From assembly GCA_024663395.1 (NCBI GenBank), contig JANFAH010000008.1, positions 1,116,001 to 1,180,000 on the forward strand: 64,000 nucleotides of DNA. The letters run 5' to 3'. Made by a program: the position numbers and the translations under genes. This DNA is from Pisolithus tinctorius. Its lineage: Eukaryota > Basidiomycota > Agaricomycetes > Boletales > Pisolithaceae. How positions within the stretch are numbered: position 1 is the stretch's first letter; each line of letters opens with the position of its first letter. The notes below the pieces were generated by a model. It had not been told where the DNA came from. It worked only from the letters and a program-made list of their open reading frames with translations, and searched no databases. This document shows, in pieces, positions 22,207 through 33,132 of the stretch.

Positions 22207-25200
22207 GGAACCAAACCCTTGAGGTTCCATAGGGAAATATGCTCAGAGGGTTATGCAGTGAGGTCGCATGACTCAGAGTGAGTCCGAGTGCACACACAGT
22301 GCCAAGGGAGAGCCCAAGGGCTGGGGAACAGGACAGCGATGACTGGAGGTCCAGTAGTTCGGACCAGAATGGCACAAGCCAGGTTTAGGGGCAAGGGTCA
22401 AGGCCGAGGAGTGTTCCAGGAACCTGAGACCGGAGAAGCAACAACAAGGAGGGCCGGAGACCAGTCTAGGAGGCTGCCAGATGGTTCCACAGGCCAAGAC
22501 AGGGCAAAGCTGAGTCTGGGAGTGACTAGACTGGCTGGATAGGAGTTCCCAGAGACAGTGAGAGCTGAGGCCGATGTCTCAGAGGGCCAGAGTTGCACTT
22601 CAGAGCTGGGTTAAGGCAAACTGAAGGCTGGGAATGACCAGGTAAGGCCTAGGGGTGTGCTTTAGGGCCAGGTCAGGGAAAGCTGGAGACCGAAGATGTG
22701 CAGGGGACCAGTAATGTCCAACTAATGTACCAGGAGTGTGCCACTAGGGCCAGAGGTGTGCTTCAAAGCCAGTTCAGGGCAACATGGAGGCCGAGAGGGT
22801 CCAGAGAGGTCCAGAGATGACCAAAAGATGGTCCAGGGGTGTACCAGGTGCTGCTGAGTGACAATGGAATGACACAAAGGCTAGGTGGGTGCCAGGAAGG
22901 CTGGAAAACCGGTCTAGGAATGCACCAGTCAGACCAGGACCGCACTGCAGGGATACAGAGGGTCACAAGAAGTGCCGAGAAGGCCAGGTTGGGTCCAAGG
23001 TCTGCTCCAGGGGGTCACGGGGTCTGAGAGTGTGTATCTACAGAAAAAGAAAATGGATAACAGAAAACCAAGAAAACATATAACAAGGAAACAGGAAACC
23101 GAAGCCAGAGACAGGGGTCAAAGCCGAAGGCTGAGACCAAGGGTGGCTCAGGCTGGTGGTGGCCAAAGCTGGAGACCGAGACTGAGAGCAGCTGAAGCCT
23201 GTTGTGCTAAAGTGAGTGGTCTGGTGAAAACAGCAAGACCGAAGACCAGTCAAGGGAACAGAAGGCCTGGAAGGCTGGGAACCGGTCTGATGGTCGGAGA
23301 GGGCTTGAACAGACAGGTGGGGACCGGTCTGGAGCCAGAGAAGACTGGAGGCCACCAGGAGACCAGTCTGGTGGTCAGGATGGGCCAGGAAGGCTAGTTG
23401 GAGACTGGTTTGGACCTGGGAAGGGCTGCAAGGCTGGAAATGTCAAAGGGAGACTGGTCTGGGGTTGGGCAGGGCCGGAGTGGCTGGCTGGAGGCCGGTC
23501 TGAAGGTGTCAGAGGGAACTGGGGTGATTAGAGGTGGCCTGAGGTGCTATCCAGCTGGCAGGCTGATAATGGAAGGCCAAAACAGTGTAGGCTGGTGGGC
23601 TAACACTGAGACCGGGGTAACCAGGGGTAGCAAGGTGTAATCCCAAGGCCAGAAGTGGCAAGCCCAAGTGCCGAGCACCTTGGAACAGGCCAGATGGGCT
23701 TCTGGAGGACAGTGAGGGACTAGGGGCTGTCTATGACAGCTAGAGTTTGGTCTGGATGAGGACCAGAGGACCTGACATAGCCAGGCATGAACCAGGGACC
23801 AGCAGGTCATGAGACCGGTTCAATGAAGGCCTAGGGATGTCAGCAGGAGGGGAGTCTGGGTGTTGAGTCCGGTTTAGGGGTGTCCGGAGTTGGTTGGAAG
23901 TGGGTTTTCTGGTGGCAAGAAGCCCAAGGGCCAAAAGCCACTGGAGGACCGGTTCAGGGGGTCTGGAGACCAGGTGAGGCCTAGGGGTTGTCCAGCTGAA
24001 AGGCTGACAACAGGAGGCCAAGACCAGTGAGACCAGTGAACACACAATCACCGAGGCCAAGGACCATTGAGACAGTGAGACCGGAGTACCAACACAAATG
24101 TCAGGGGCTGGGAGCAACCCAGGGCAGGTGGTTCAGGAGTGCTTCAGTATGCAAGGACCAGGCCAAGGAACCGGGAACCGGTGTGCAGGGACTGAGCAGG
24201 GTTGTGCTGAGGGCACCAGAGAGGTAGCAGACAGGAGTTTGGAAGAGAGTAGGTCACTAGCGAGGTCCCTTATCCCCCTCTTAGGGTAGACCTCCCAAGT
24301 CTACAGGGGTACAAGGTGTGGGCTAGGACCACCGAGAGGAGTACTGGACAGGTAGTAGGAGTACTACCACTGGAGTTGCAAGTCCAAGTACTGAGAATGC
24401 TGAGACTGGCTTAACAGGTGTCAAGACTGGTTTTGGGAAGCTTTTCCAAGGCTGGAAAAGCTTTAAAAGCGGAGATACAAGGCCAGCAGAGCAGGCCGGA
24501 CTGGTACAGGGATAGTAAGGAGTGTCGGAGTCAAAGGTGAGGGTATGAAGGCTGGAACCAGAGCCCAAGAGGAAACCAGAAGGCTGGTGAAGACCAGCAG
24601 GCCAAAAGACAACCGGTAAGACCAGAGTCAGGAGAGTGGGTAGGACTAGAGTTCCAGAGTCGATGGTGGGGTGACAGTGGCAATGGTTAGGGGAAGGTGA
24701 GGGGTCAGCTGGTACCCAAAGGGGCCTCGCAAACGTACAAGTTCCAGGGCGAGTGGGTGAGCTGGGAAACAGACCGGCAGAGTTGGGGGTTTGTCAGATG
24801 GGCCAAAGCCTGGGGTGTCTTGCAAGCAAATTCATGCTCCAAGGTGGGGTTGATGTCAGGGGGGTTAGCAAACTTTAGTATTAGGTGGGGATAGGTGACT
24901 GCACTACACTTGGCTGCCAATGGGTGCCTATTGAGTGGGCTAGTCGGTTCCCTACAACCAAGATACTTCAGTTCCTAACAGGTTGACAAGGCCGGTTAAA
25001 ACAGGGGTCGGAGACTGAGAGAGAACCAAGGCCAGGTCCACCAAGGACCGGAAAGAGGTGCTAGGTCAAGACCATAGCACTGGGGTAGAGGACAGGGGTA
25101 GTTCTGGGAGGAGGGAGAGGCCCAAAGGCCAAATGAGTGACAGAGGAGTAGCATAGAGCTACCCAAGGGGTATCAGAGGCCGAGGGAGGCTGGAGATGGG

Positions 25201-25640
25201 AGACCAGCCAAAGAAACAAGTCCGGAGTGAGTAAGACCGGTCAGGGACCATGAGGAAGTCCAGAGATGAGCACCGGGAAAGAGAAAGGAGTCCGGAGTCA
25301 GCAAGACCGGTCAAGGGCTATAAGGAAGTCCAGAGGTGACAGGCCAGACAAAGGCTGACAAGGCCTAGTGAAGGAGGGAAGACTGGAACTCAGGAGACTG
25401 GTCATAAAGGAGTCTGGAGGCGGAAAAAGCAGACACAAATAGGGGGACTGGAGTTAGCAAGTCTGGTCCAGGGCTGAACAGCCAGGTGAGTCCAAGGGAA
25501 GTTGGGGGTCCAGCAGGGTTCAGCAGGACAAGCCAGGGCCACAAGGGGACCAGAGCTGGCAAGTCTGGGCTGTAAAGCCTGGCAAAGCCATGGGTCTGGC
25601 AGGACAAGCCAGGAGGACTGCTAAGGGGACTGGAGTGTAG

Positions 25641-25827
25641 CACTAATTGATTTGTCTCTACCAAGACCACCAGTTTTGGCTTCTGGTGTACCAGAGTACC
25701 AACTTGTTGACCCAGTTAGGATCCTGGGGTAGACTCTAATTGTTCTGTCTCAACCAAGACCACCAGTTCTGGCTTCCGGAGCACAGAGCTACCAACTTGT
25801 TAACCCGGTTAGGATCCCGGGATGGAC
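25641..25827. repeat. Tandem duplication of about 93 bp inside the family-2 element
   Basis: Two diverged copies share CTAATTG, ACCAAGACCACCAGTT, TACCAACTTGTT and GGTTAGGATCC in the same order about 93 bp apart. Function unknown. Confidence 0.75.
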
Positions 25828-27142
25828 AGAGGACTGGGAAAGGACTGGAAGTGAGGTCGGGGACCGGGATAGGGGCCAGAGGACCGGCAGACCAGTCCTA
25901 GACCGAAAACCGGGGGTCAGGAGCAAGTCCAAAGGGCTAGCATGCCCAGGGGGTGCCTCTAAGTGAAAAGTGAGGCCAGAAAAGAAGTCAGGACCGGGCT
26001 AAGGGCCAGAGGGCTGGCAGACCGGTCCTAGACCGAAACAGAGGTGTCACATGCTAGCTAAGACCACCAGAGCCGAGGCCCAGTGCAAGTCCAAAGGACA
26101 AGCACCACCCTGAGGCTGAGGTGACTAGTGCAGGACTGGGACAATGGACAGGAGACCCGGGAGGGGTCTATGAGGAACAGAAAGGTCTGAGGGGAGCCAG
26201 GACCGGTCCAAGACCTAGTAACAGGTCTAGGCAAGTCCAGGTGAGGTGGCTGAATCAAACTGGGGCCAGAATGGCCAGTAACAAAGGGCAGGAGGCTGAG
26301 AGAAGTGGCAAACTGGCTTCAGGCAAGTCTGGGTGAGCATGGACAAGTGAAGCCAAGGCCGGACAGGCTGGTAACAGACAGTCCGGAGACCAGAAAGGGG
26401 GTCCAGGGCTCCAAGGCCGGTGTAGCAAAGGCCAAGGGTGGAGACCAGACCCAAAAACCACTGAAGCCGAGTGCCAATGGGGAAACAGGGAAGGTGTTGA
26501 GGGCCGGGACTGGCCAAGTCCAGGCCTGGGGGCTGCACCGGAGGTGCACAGATGTCCGAAGACCAATATCAGGGAGTCAGGAGGTCAAATGAGTGATGAG
26601 ATCCCAGTGTTCAGTACAGTAGAACTGGATGAAGACAGCTGGGCTAGAGTGCTGGGACAACTGAGGTAAGGACTGAGATGAAGACTGAGGTGACCAGCCA
26701 GGGGTCAGAGGTAGCTCGGGGGAGCTAACAGAAGTGAGTCTGGTTGATGAGGCTGGCTCAGGGGCAAGTCCAGAGAGTAATTCCAACTTGGAAGTGGGCT
26801 CAGGCGTGAACCCGGGTTGGTGGTGAGTCCAGATGGTGAGTCTGACTCAGGGGTTGACATGGCCAGTCTGGAGTCAGGAAGAAATGAGTGGCAGGCAGGG
26901 GTCAGGAGTGAGGGAATGGATGCATTAAGTTTTGACTACTAAGGATGTAGTGTCTGGGGTAATGCAACCCAGGGGTGTGCAGAGTGCCGAGGGTCACCAG
27001 TTACCTCTCTGCTTTAGCAGAGGTCTCTGGGTTGGGCTCCGGAGTCAGAGGAGAGGTATCCTGATGAGTCCTGATGGGCAAGGCCATGGGTAGGGGCTCT
27101 AGAGCAGGACCTAGACATGATGCAATGGCTTGCACAAGTGTG

Positions 27143-27153
27143 AGTCAGAATAT
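27143..27153 (-). promoter_or_regulatory. Self-complementary primer-binding site, family 2
   Basis: The + strand reads AGTCAGAATAT and then AC before the LTR. In element orientation the primer-binding site is ATATTCTGACT, two bases from the 5' LTR, an 11/11 complement of the inferred transcript 5' end in the LTR (27550-27560). This is the arrangement of Tf1/sushi self-priming elements. Confidence 0.75.
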
Positions 27154-27155
27154 AC

Positions 27156-28012
27156 TGTGAAGTATGGGTTTACCCTCGGGTGACCAGGCTTCAAGACCAG
27201 GTGACAGGGGCTAAGTCTGAGTGGCCAAAGTCAAGGCTGGGAGACAGGGGCCGAGTCCAGCTGGACCAGAGTTAAGGCCGGAGGTCAGGGACCAAGTCCA
27301 GAGGACTGGACTTAAGGCCAGGAGCACAGGAACAAGACCAGTAGCATGGGAAACCGACCGGTTTTGGGGTGCACACAGGGGGAAGCTGGTCTGGGGTTGG
27401 ATCTACCTCCCCTGGTCTCAGCTTATGTGCTGTACCCTTATGCAAGCCAGGGAGAGGTCTGGGACAGGGGCCGGGGATAGCTTAAGGCTCAGCCTTAGCT
27501 ATAGAGTAGTCTCGAGGGGTAATATGGAGTTGAGGGTAATACTAAGTTGATATTCTGACTGAGGGTGCTATGAAGTATGTACAGGGGTTAAATACATGAG
27601 GCTGGTCCAGGATAATGAACATAGAGCCAGACTTGTTAATAAGCTATTAGCAAGAAGATTAGCAAGAGAGTGGATAGCCATAGTGGCTGTGCCGAGGCTA
27701 ATAGCCAAAGTCCGGGTGACCGGCATACCAGGGTCAGACACAGGATTGTACAGTAAGCAAAGTCAGATGAACGGGCTAGACTAAATATAGTACAAACAAA
27801 GGGAAACAGACCAGAGTTATGTCCAGGTGACCCAGACATAGACCTAGGAGGACCAGGGTGGAGCAGTGCAAGGCCAGGAGGCCGAAACAGACCGGAGATA
27901 GGGGTAAAACACCGGACTTGAGTTATGCAGGCTGGAGTTGAGTTACCTAGGGCCAGGATTGGGTTTTCTAGGCTGGACCAGGACTGGACTTGACCAGAGA
28001 TAGGGGCTAGGG
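27156..28012 (-). repeat. Family-2 LTR (5' LTR in element orientation), main part
   Basis: 857 bp of the LTR up to the TAGGG where the family-1 element inserted; the last 45 bp are at 36965-37009. Transcript start motif at 27550-27560, TATA-like TATTTAA at 27588-27594 on the minus strand, spacing 34 bp. Confidence 0.92.
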
Positions 28013-28722
28013 TGTCAAGTCTGGGCCTACTCTGACCAACTCTGATGCTTAACAAGGTCTAGAGGAGGGTCCAGAAGCAAGTCCGACACACAGGAACAGA
28101 ACTCCGACTAGCAGAGTGGTGGCAGGAACGAAGTCCACCGAGACAGAGGTGGAGCGGAGTGAGGGCGTTGGGTTTAGCTCATGCGCTACCCCCTTGCACA
28201 ATCTCAGCCCTCGTATTTCAGAGGGAGAGTATAGACAGAAGGTCAGAGGCAAGTCCGACAGAAGATGGAGTCAGGAGGAGTAGGAACTAAGTTGATATTC
28301 ATACTGAAGAACAGTGGAGTACAGTACATGCTTTTATACTGCTACGGAGGTACAGTAACCGGAATTGGAACTGACATATGGAGACTCATAAATTTTCAAG
28401 TAAAACTTCCTGGACAACGAATGAAGGGTAGACGGAGGACACACGAACGGGTAACACAGAACATCTAGAAAAGGAAATAGTCCAGACGCTGGACCATGCA
28501 GTGAGTGTGCTGCGGAGTACCTGACTGCAAAGGTAGTCACATGACCCCTCAGAGAACGGACTGCTCAGTCCAGTAGGAGAGTAACACAAGTCCAACAACA
28601 GTCGGAGCAGAGATGGTTCGTAGATGATAGAAGGTGGGCGGAGTTGGTGCAGAGTGAGCGAATGACCAGTGGAAAAGGTTGCGGAGTGAGTAAAGACCTA
28701 TGACGAACGCACAGTTATGACA
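28013..28722 (-). repeat. Family-1 LTR (3' LTR in element orientation)
   Basis: 710 bp. On the minus strand TATAAAAG (28331-28338) lies 33 bp before the inferred start AGTATGAATAT (28295-28305). Confidence 0.94.
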
Positions 28723-28737
28723 GTGCCCCCCCCCTAG
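28723..28737 (-). promoter_or_regulatory. Family-1 polypurine tract
   Basis: Nine G residues in a purine run (AGGGGGGGGGCAC on the minus strand) immediately before the 3' LTR. Confidence 0.75.
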
Positions 28738-28915
28738 GGCCTGAACCCCTGAAGGCCGTATGTACGGAACGAGATCAACACGAGTTGATCATTTGAAATT
28801 ACTTTGATGCCTCGAGGATAATGGCTTTAGCCGCGGCGGAGCTCCGTCGGAGTTCGAAGTACCGCTTAAAAACATGTGTTAGGGTACTGAACCTTCGTCC
28901 TTTCCTCCCATCATC

Positions 28916-30157
28916 ATGCCCTCCCAGCACCAGAGCAACACCCCCCAGCCAACCCCCAGCCACGTCCATGACTACTCTCAAGTTGCAGATGAAGAACTGG
29001 TCGTCCTCACTGATGACTCCACCAACACCGAGCGGGAGAAGTCCGCAGAGAAGGCGCACCAACGAGAGGAGACCGAGCAGAGAGAGAGAGAACGTGAAGC
29101 AGAGCGCAAGGCCAAGCATGAGGAGGCCAAGAGGCGGAAGGCGGAGGAGGAGAGGTTGGAGGCGGAGCAGAGGAAGAGAGCGGAGGAGGAAGAGGAGGCT
29201 TGAAGGAAGAAGGCGGCAGAGGAGGAGGCAGAAAGGCAGAGGCAGAGGGCCTCTGCGGAGAGGGCCCAGGCCAGGCGAGACGAGGCTGCACAGAGGTGAG
29301 TGGCGGAGTACTGTGAGTCAGGCGGGGCTGACTCAATTTTTATTTTTTATGTTTTGACCTTACTCTACCTCAGGTTAACTGGTGCAGTGTACGACGTCAA
29401 CACTGCCCAGAAGGTCCCTGGGGCCTCTGTGGTGGTCACCATGACCAGAAGGGCCCCCTGCACTCGCTGTATAGCGAGTCTGACAGCAGGGCAGTGCGAG
29501 CCGGGACAAGGTAAAACCAGGGCCTGCGTGCCCTGTCACAACAAGAAGAAGACCTGCAGTTGGACGTGGGAAGAGGCAGCAGTGGGGCCCTCGCGGAAGA
29601 GAGCAGGGATGGGAAGCTCCTGAGGAGAGAAGAAGAAGAGGACATGAGGAAAGGGAAAGGAGAAAGCGACAGAGACAGAGGAAGCGGATGACAAGCGGGA
29701 GGTAGGCGGAGAAGACAAGCCAGCGACCCCCCTCAAGGGTCCCTCAGGGGCAGGGGTACACACACGGTGGGCAGAATGGGAGAGGGAGCGGCAGCTGCAG
29801 GCCATGGAGAGGCAGGCCGAAGCACATGAGACCGCTGCGCTGGCCTTCGAGAGGATGGCAGAGGCAGCGGAGCGGATGGCGGTGGCTGCAGAGCGGACTG
29901 CCGATGAGTGGGCGCTGTACTGTGCCTGGGCAGAGTGGGCAGAGATGAGGAGGAGGGAGGACGCACGAGAGGCCAGGATGGCTGAGCTCGAGCGCAGCAG
30001 TGGGGGATGGAAGAGACCTCAGTCAGAGGCGGAGGACAAGAATGAGGAAGTGGACAAAGGTGCAGAGGGGGATAACGAGGAAGAGGAAGACATCAGAGGG
30101 GAGAAGGAAGGTGGAGAAGAACAGGAGGGTGGTGGAGAACAAGCGATGGAAGAGTAG
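28916..30157 (+). pseudogene. Antisense accessory gene of the chromovirus: coiled-coil plus cysteine motif
   Basis: On the strand opposite gag-pol, between the 3' LTR and the end of pol. ATG 28916 starts a protein with an acidic N terminus, then a long Glu/Arg/Lys coiled coil, interrupted by TGA at 29201-29203 (again CGA-like; the frame continues RKKAAEEEAER). An intron from about 29296 to 29373 (GTGAGT...CTCAG) joins it to a cysteine-rich part, CTRC..QCEP..ACVPCHNKKKTCSW. Further on, in a separate frame from 29804 to 30157, comes a helical part (ERMAEAAERMAVAAERTADEWA) and an acidic tail. I remember many stand-alone Boletales proteins with this coiled coil, CxxC and CHxxxxxC layout; function unknown. 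The cysteine pattern suggests metal or DNA binding. Confidence 0.6.
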
Positions 30158-30319
30158 AGTAGTTTTCTTTTTTTCTTTTTTTTTTTTTTTTGTCTTTAGT
30201 TTGTATATTTTTGTACTACTACGAATAGACTTGTGACCTTTGTTCACGACTCTGAGAAGTGAAATAGACAAGTGGAGAAAATGCTAAGGTACTTAAGGTA
30301 GTTCGGTGAGGGGCGGAGT

Positions 30320-31165
30320 TTATGGCAGAGGTTGGTATGGGCCAGGTTTGTGCAGATAGCGTTCATGGAAAGCAGAAACTATGTTGGAAGTGTGATCTAG
30401 CTCAGTTGCAAGCAACCAAGAGGTTTCTTCATCGGTGTTCTCGTAACCAGCCCAGCGGACCAGGTACAAGAGTTGACAGTGGCGGTGGCGGCGGTCCACC
30501 TTAGAGTCGAGTATCTCTGATACTTTGTACTCAAGGTCACCATCGACATCCACTGGCAGAGGCGGAGGTTGTTGTCGGTTTGGGAAAGGGTCAGCCGCTG
30601 TGGCTTCCAGTTGTGAGACATGGAAGACCGGATGTACCAAGCGCATAGAGTCAGGGAGCTTAAGGGTGACAGAGTGTGTACCTGGCCTGGCCAAGATGGT
30701 GAACGGACCTAAGTACTTTTCGGAGAGTTTTTCCGAAGGGCGAGTGGAGCAGAAGTACTTGGCTTTGACGTAGGCCTGTTCTCCGACCTTGAACTCAGGC
30801 AGAGGTATGCATTTAGCATCTGCTGGACCCTGGTAGCACTGTTGAGTGGTAGACATTTTGGAGTGGAGGAAATCATGAAGGGCAGAGAGCTCAACGACAT
30901 AATCGTGAGCCCTGGGAGAGGTGAAGTCTTGGTCAGGGACCACAGACAAGTTTGGATGGTATCCCTTGTTAGCGAAGAAGGGAGAGACTCCAGTAGTCGC
31001 ACTTGGTGCATTGTTGAAAGCAAACTCCGCTAGAGGTAAGAGCTCCACCCAATTGTCTTGTTGGTAGTTACAGTAGACACGAAGGTACTGCTCGAGGGTC
31101 TGGTTCGTTCGCTCAGTCTGGCCATCGCCTTCTGGGTGGTAACCCGAAGTGAAGTGAAGGCGCAT
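30320..31165 (-). pseudogene. Chromovirus integrase C-terminus and chromodomain
   Basis: Continues the integrase after the solo LTR. YHPEGDGQTERTNQTLEQYLR carries the final Glu of the DDE triad; then the GPF/Y-type region (KYLGPFTILARPG) and a chromodomain at the C terminus (YKVSEILDSKV..., YLVRWAGYENTDEETSWL). A chromodomain at this place defines a chromovirus and is thought to guide integration into methylated heterochromatin. This 281-codon piece has no stop. Confidence 0.9.
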
Positions 31166-31227
31166 ATCAAGGGCCTTTCCTAGAGAGTGGAAGAAGTGTG
31201 AGACAAACTCGGGACCTCTGTCGGAGG

Positions 31228-32088
31228 TGTCATATCCATGACTCTCGGACTCAGTCCCAGTCCAGTCCGGACCCCTAGCCCCTATCTCCGGTCAAGTCCG
31301 GTCCTAGTCCAGCCTAGAAAACCCAGTCCCAGCCCAAGATAACTCAACTCCGGCCTGCATAACTCAAGTCCGGTGTTTTACCCCTATCTCCGGTCCATTT
31401 CGGCCTCCCGGCCTTGCGCTGCTCCACCCCGGTCCTCCCAGGTCTATGTCCGGGTCACCCGGACATAACTCCGGTCTGTTTCCCTTTGTTTACACTATAT
31501 TTAGTCTAGCCCGTTCATCAGACTTTGCTTACTGTACAATCCTGTGTCCGACCCCGGTTATGCCGGTCACCCGGACTTTGGCTATTAGCCTCTGCATAGC
31601 CACTGTGGCTATCCTCGTCTTGCTAATCATCTCACTAATAGCTTATTCACAAGTCCGGCTCTATGTTCATTATCCCGGACCGGCCTCCTGTATTTAACCC
31701 CTGTACATACTTCGTAGCACCCCAGTCAGAATATCAACTTAGTATTACCCTCAACTCCGTACTATCCCTCGAGACTACTGTATAGCTAAGGCCGAGCCTT
31801 AAGCTATTCCCAGCCCCTGTCCCGGACCTATCCCCGGCTTGCATAAGGGTACAGCACATAAGCTGAGACCAAGGGAGGTAGATCCAACCCCGGACCGGCT
31901 TCCCCTTGTGCGCACTCCAACACTGGTCGGTTTCCCACGCTACCGGTCTTGTTCCCGCACTCCCGGCCTTAAGTCCGGTCCTCCGGACTTGGCCCCTGTC
32001 TCCCGGCCTTGATTCTGGCCACTCGGACTTGGCCCCTGTCACCCGGTCTTGAAGCCCGGTCACTCCGAGGGTAAACCCGTACTTCACA
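31228..32088 (-). mobile_element. Family-2 solo LTR in the chromovirus integrase
   Basis: 861 bp, TGTCATATCC...CTTCACA read on +, the reverse of the copy at 21291, with target duplication GGAGG (31223-31227 and 32089-32093). It separates integrase residues around VFSKHGVP and SDRGPEF. It keeps many CpG sites that are TpG or CpA in the older family-2 LTRs, so it looks like the youngest insertion of the stack. Shorter than the 902-bp copies by small deletions. Confidence 0.93.
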
Positions 32089-32093
32089 GGAGG

Positions 32094-33132
32094 TGACATT
32101 AGCTGGTACTCCGTGCTTGGAGAAGACATGGGCTAGGAAGAGCTTAGCGAGTTCGGCAGAGGTGACGGAGTCGTGGGTGGGGATGAACACCGCTTGCTTT
32201 GAGAGGCGGTCCACTACCACGAGTATGGCAGAGTAGCCATCGGAGTTGGGGAGGTGTTCGATGAAGTCCATGGAGATGGAGTTCCAAGGTCTCTCTGGGA
32301 TGGGGAGTTGCTTCAGTAGACCATAAGGGCGGTGACACAGAGTTTTGCTCCGTCCACAGGTGGTGCAAGACCTGACATATTCCTTTACATCGGAGTGGAG
32401 GTTGGGCCACACATAGTCCCTGCGGACAAGTTCTAGGGTGCAGTTTTGCCCGAAATGGCCTGCTAGAGGATGATCATGCTTGAACCGAAGCACTCGAAGG
32501 CGGAGGTCATCAATGTCAGGGACAAAGATACGACCGTCAAGGCGGAGTAGACCGTCGGAGCCCAGGGACCACTGAGGCTTAGTTGGAGTTGGGAGATGGC
32601 TGGCGGAAACAGGGTTGGAGGGTAGGGCGGAGATGATGTCGGAGTGCAAGCACTCAACATCGAAGACCATGGCGGTGCAGAGTACAGGTGCCAAGAGGGT
32701 GGTGGTACGGAGGGACGATGCGAGTTGCTCCTGTGTAAACATAGGGCGGAGATTGTGAGGATTTACCTGCGCGTAGTCCCTATCCCCCCCTTTTGGGTAG
32801 ACATCCCAACATCGTGTAAGTGCGTCAGGTTTGGCTCCTAAGTGGCCAGGTCGGAAGCAGATAGAAAGATTAAACTGGGAAAGGTACTCTGACCAGCGGG
32901 CCTGTCGACGAGTGAGAACCTTAGAGGTAGAAAAGTACTCAAGGTTTTTGTGGTCCGTCACCACGTCGACAGGTAATGCGGAGCCTTCTAAGTAATGCCG
33001 CCAATGGCGGAAGGCCTCGAAGATAGCCAACAGCTCCTTGTCGTGGGTATCATAGTTGAGTTCTGGCACGGTCATGGTGTGAGAGTAGAAAGCGACTGGG
33101 CGGAGTTCACTGTTGGAGCAGGTGATCAACAA
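32094..33132 (-). pseudogene. Chromovirus RNase H and integrase N-terminal part
   Basis: Reads from 33132 to the solo LTR. RNase H (VDVVTDHKNLEYFSTSKVLT), then the integrase HHCC zinc finger (HPLAGHFGQNCTLELVRRDY..CTTCGRSK), then the start of the catalytic core (SISMDFIEHLP gives the first Asp). Open over the whole length. Confidence 0.9.

Larger units (their letters stand above)
22193..27155 (-). pseudogene. Internal region of the family-2 element: unrecognisable, one pol remnant
   Basis: About 5 kb of G- and A-rich (on +) sequence filled with GGTCTGG, GACCGG, GGCCAAG-like words and short frames on both strands. One stretch at about 24250-24310 (minus) translates to WEVYPKRGIRDL, matching CWDVYPKGGDRDY in the family-1 pol near 32790, which places a decayed gypsy pol here. 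A 71-codon minus frame at 24920-24705 may be another remnant. Either a non-autonomous large derivative or a very decayed autonomous copy; the LTRs are much better preserved than the inside. Confidence 0.6.

Noticed and set aside
21356..27784. Many 60-140-codon frames inside the family-2 element
   Set aside because: Present on both strands with biased composition, no domains, and duplicated in both LTRs; not genes.
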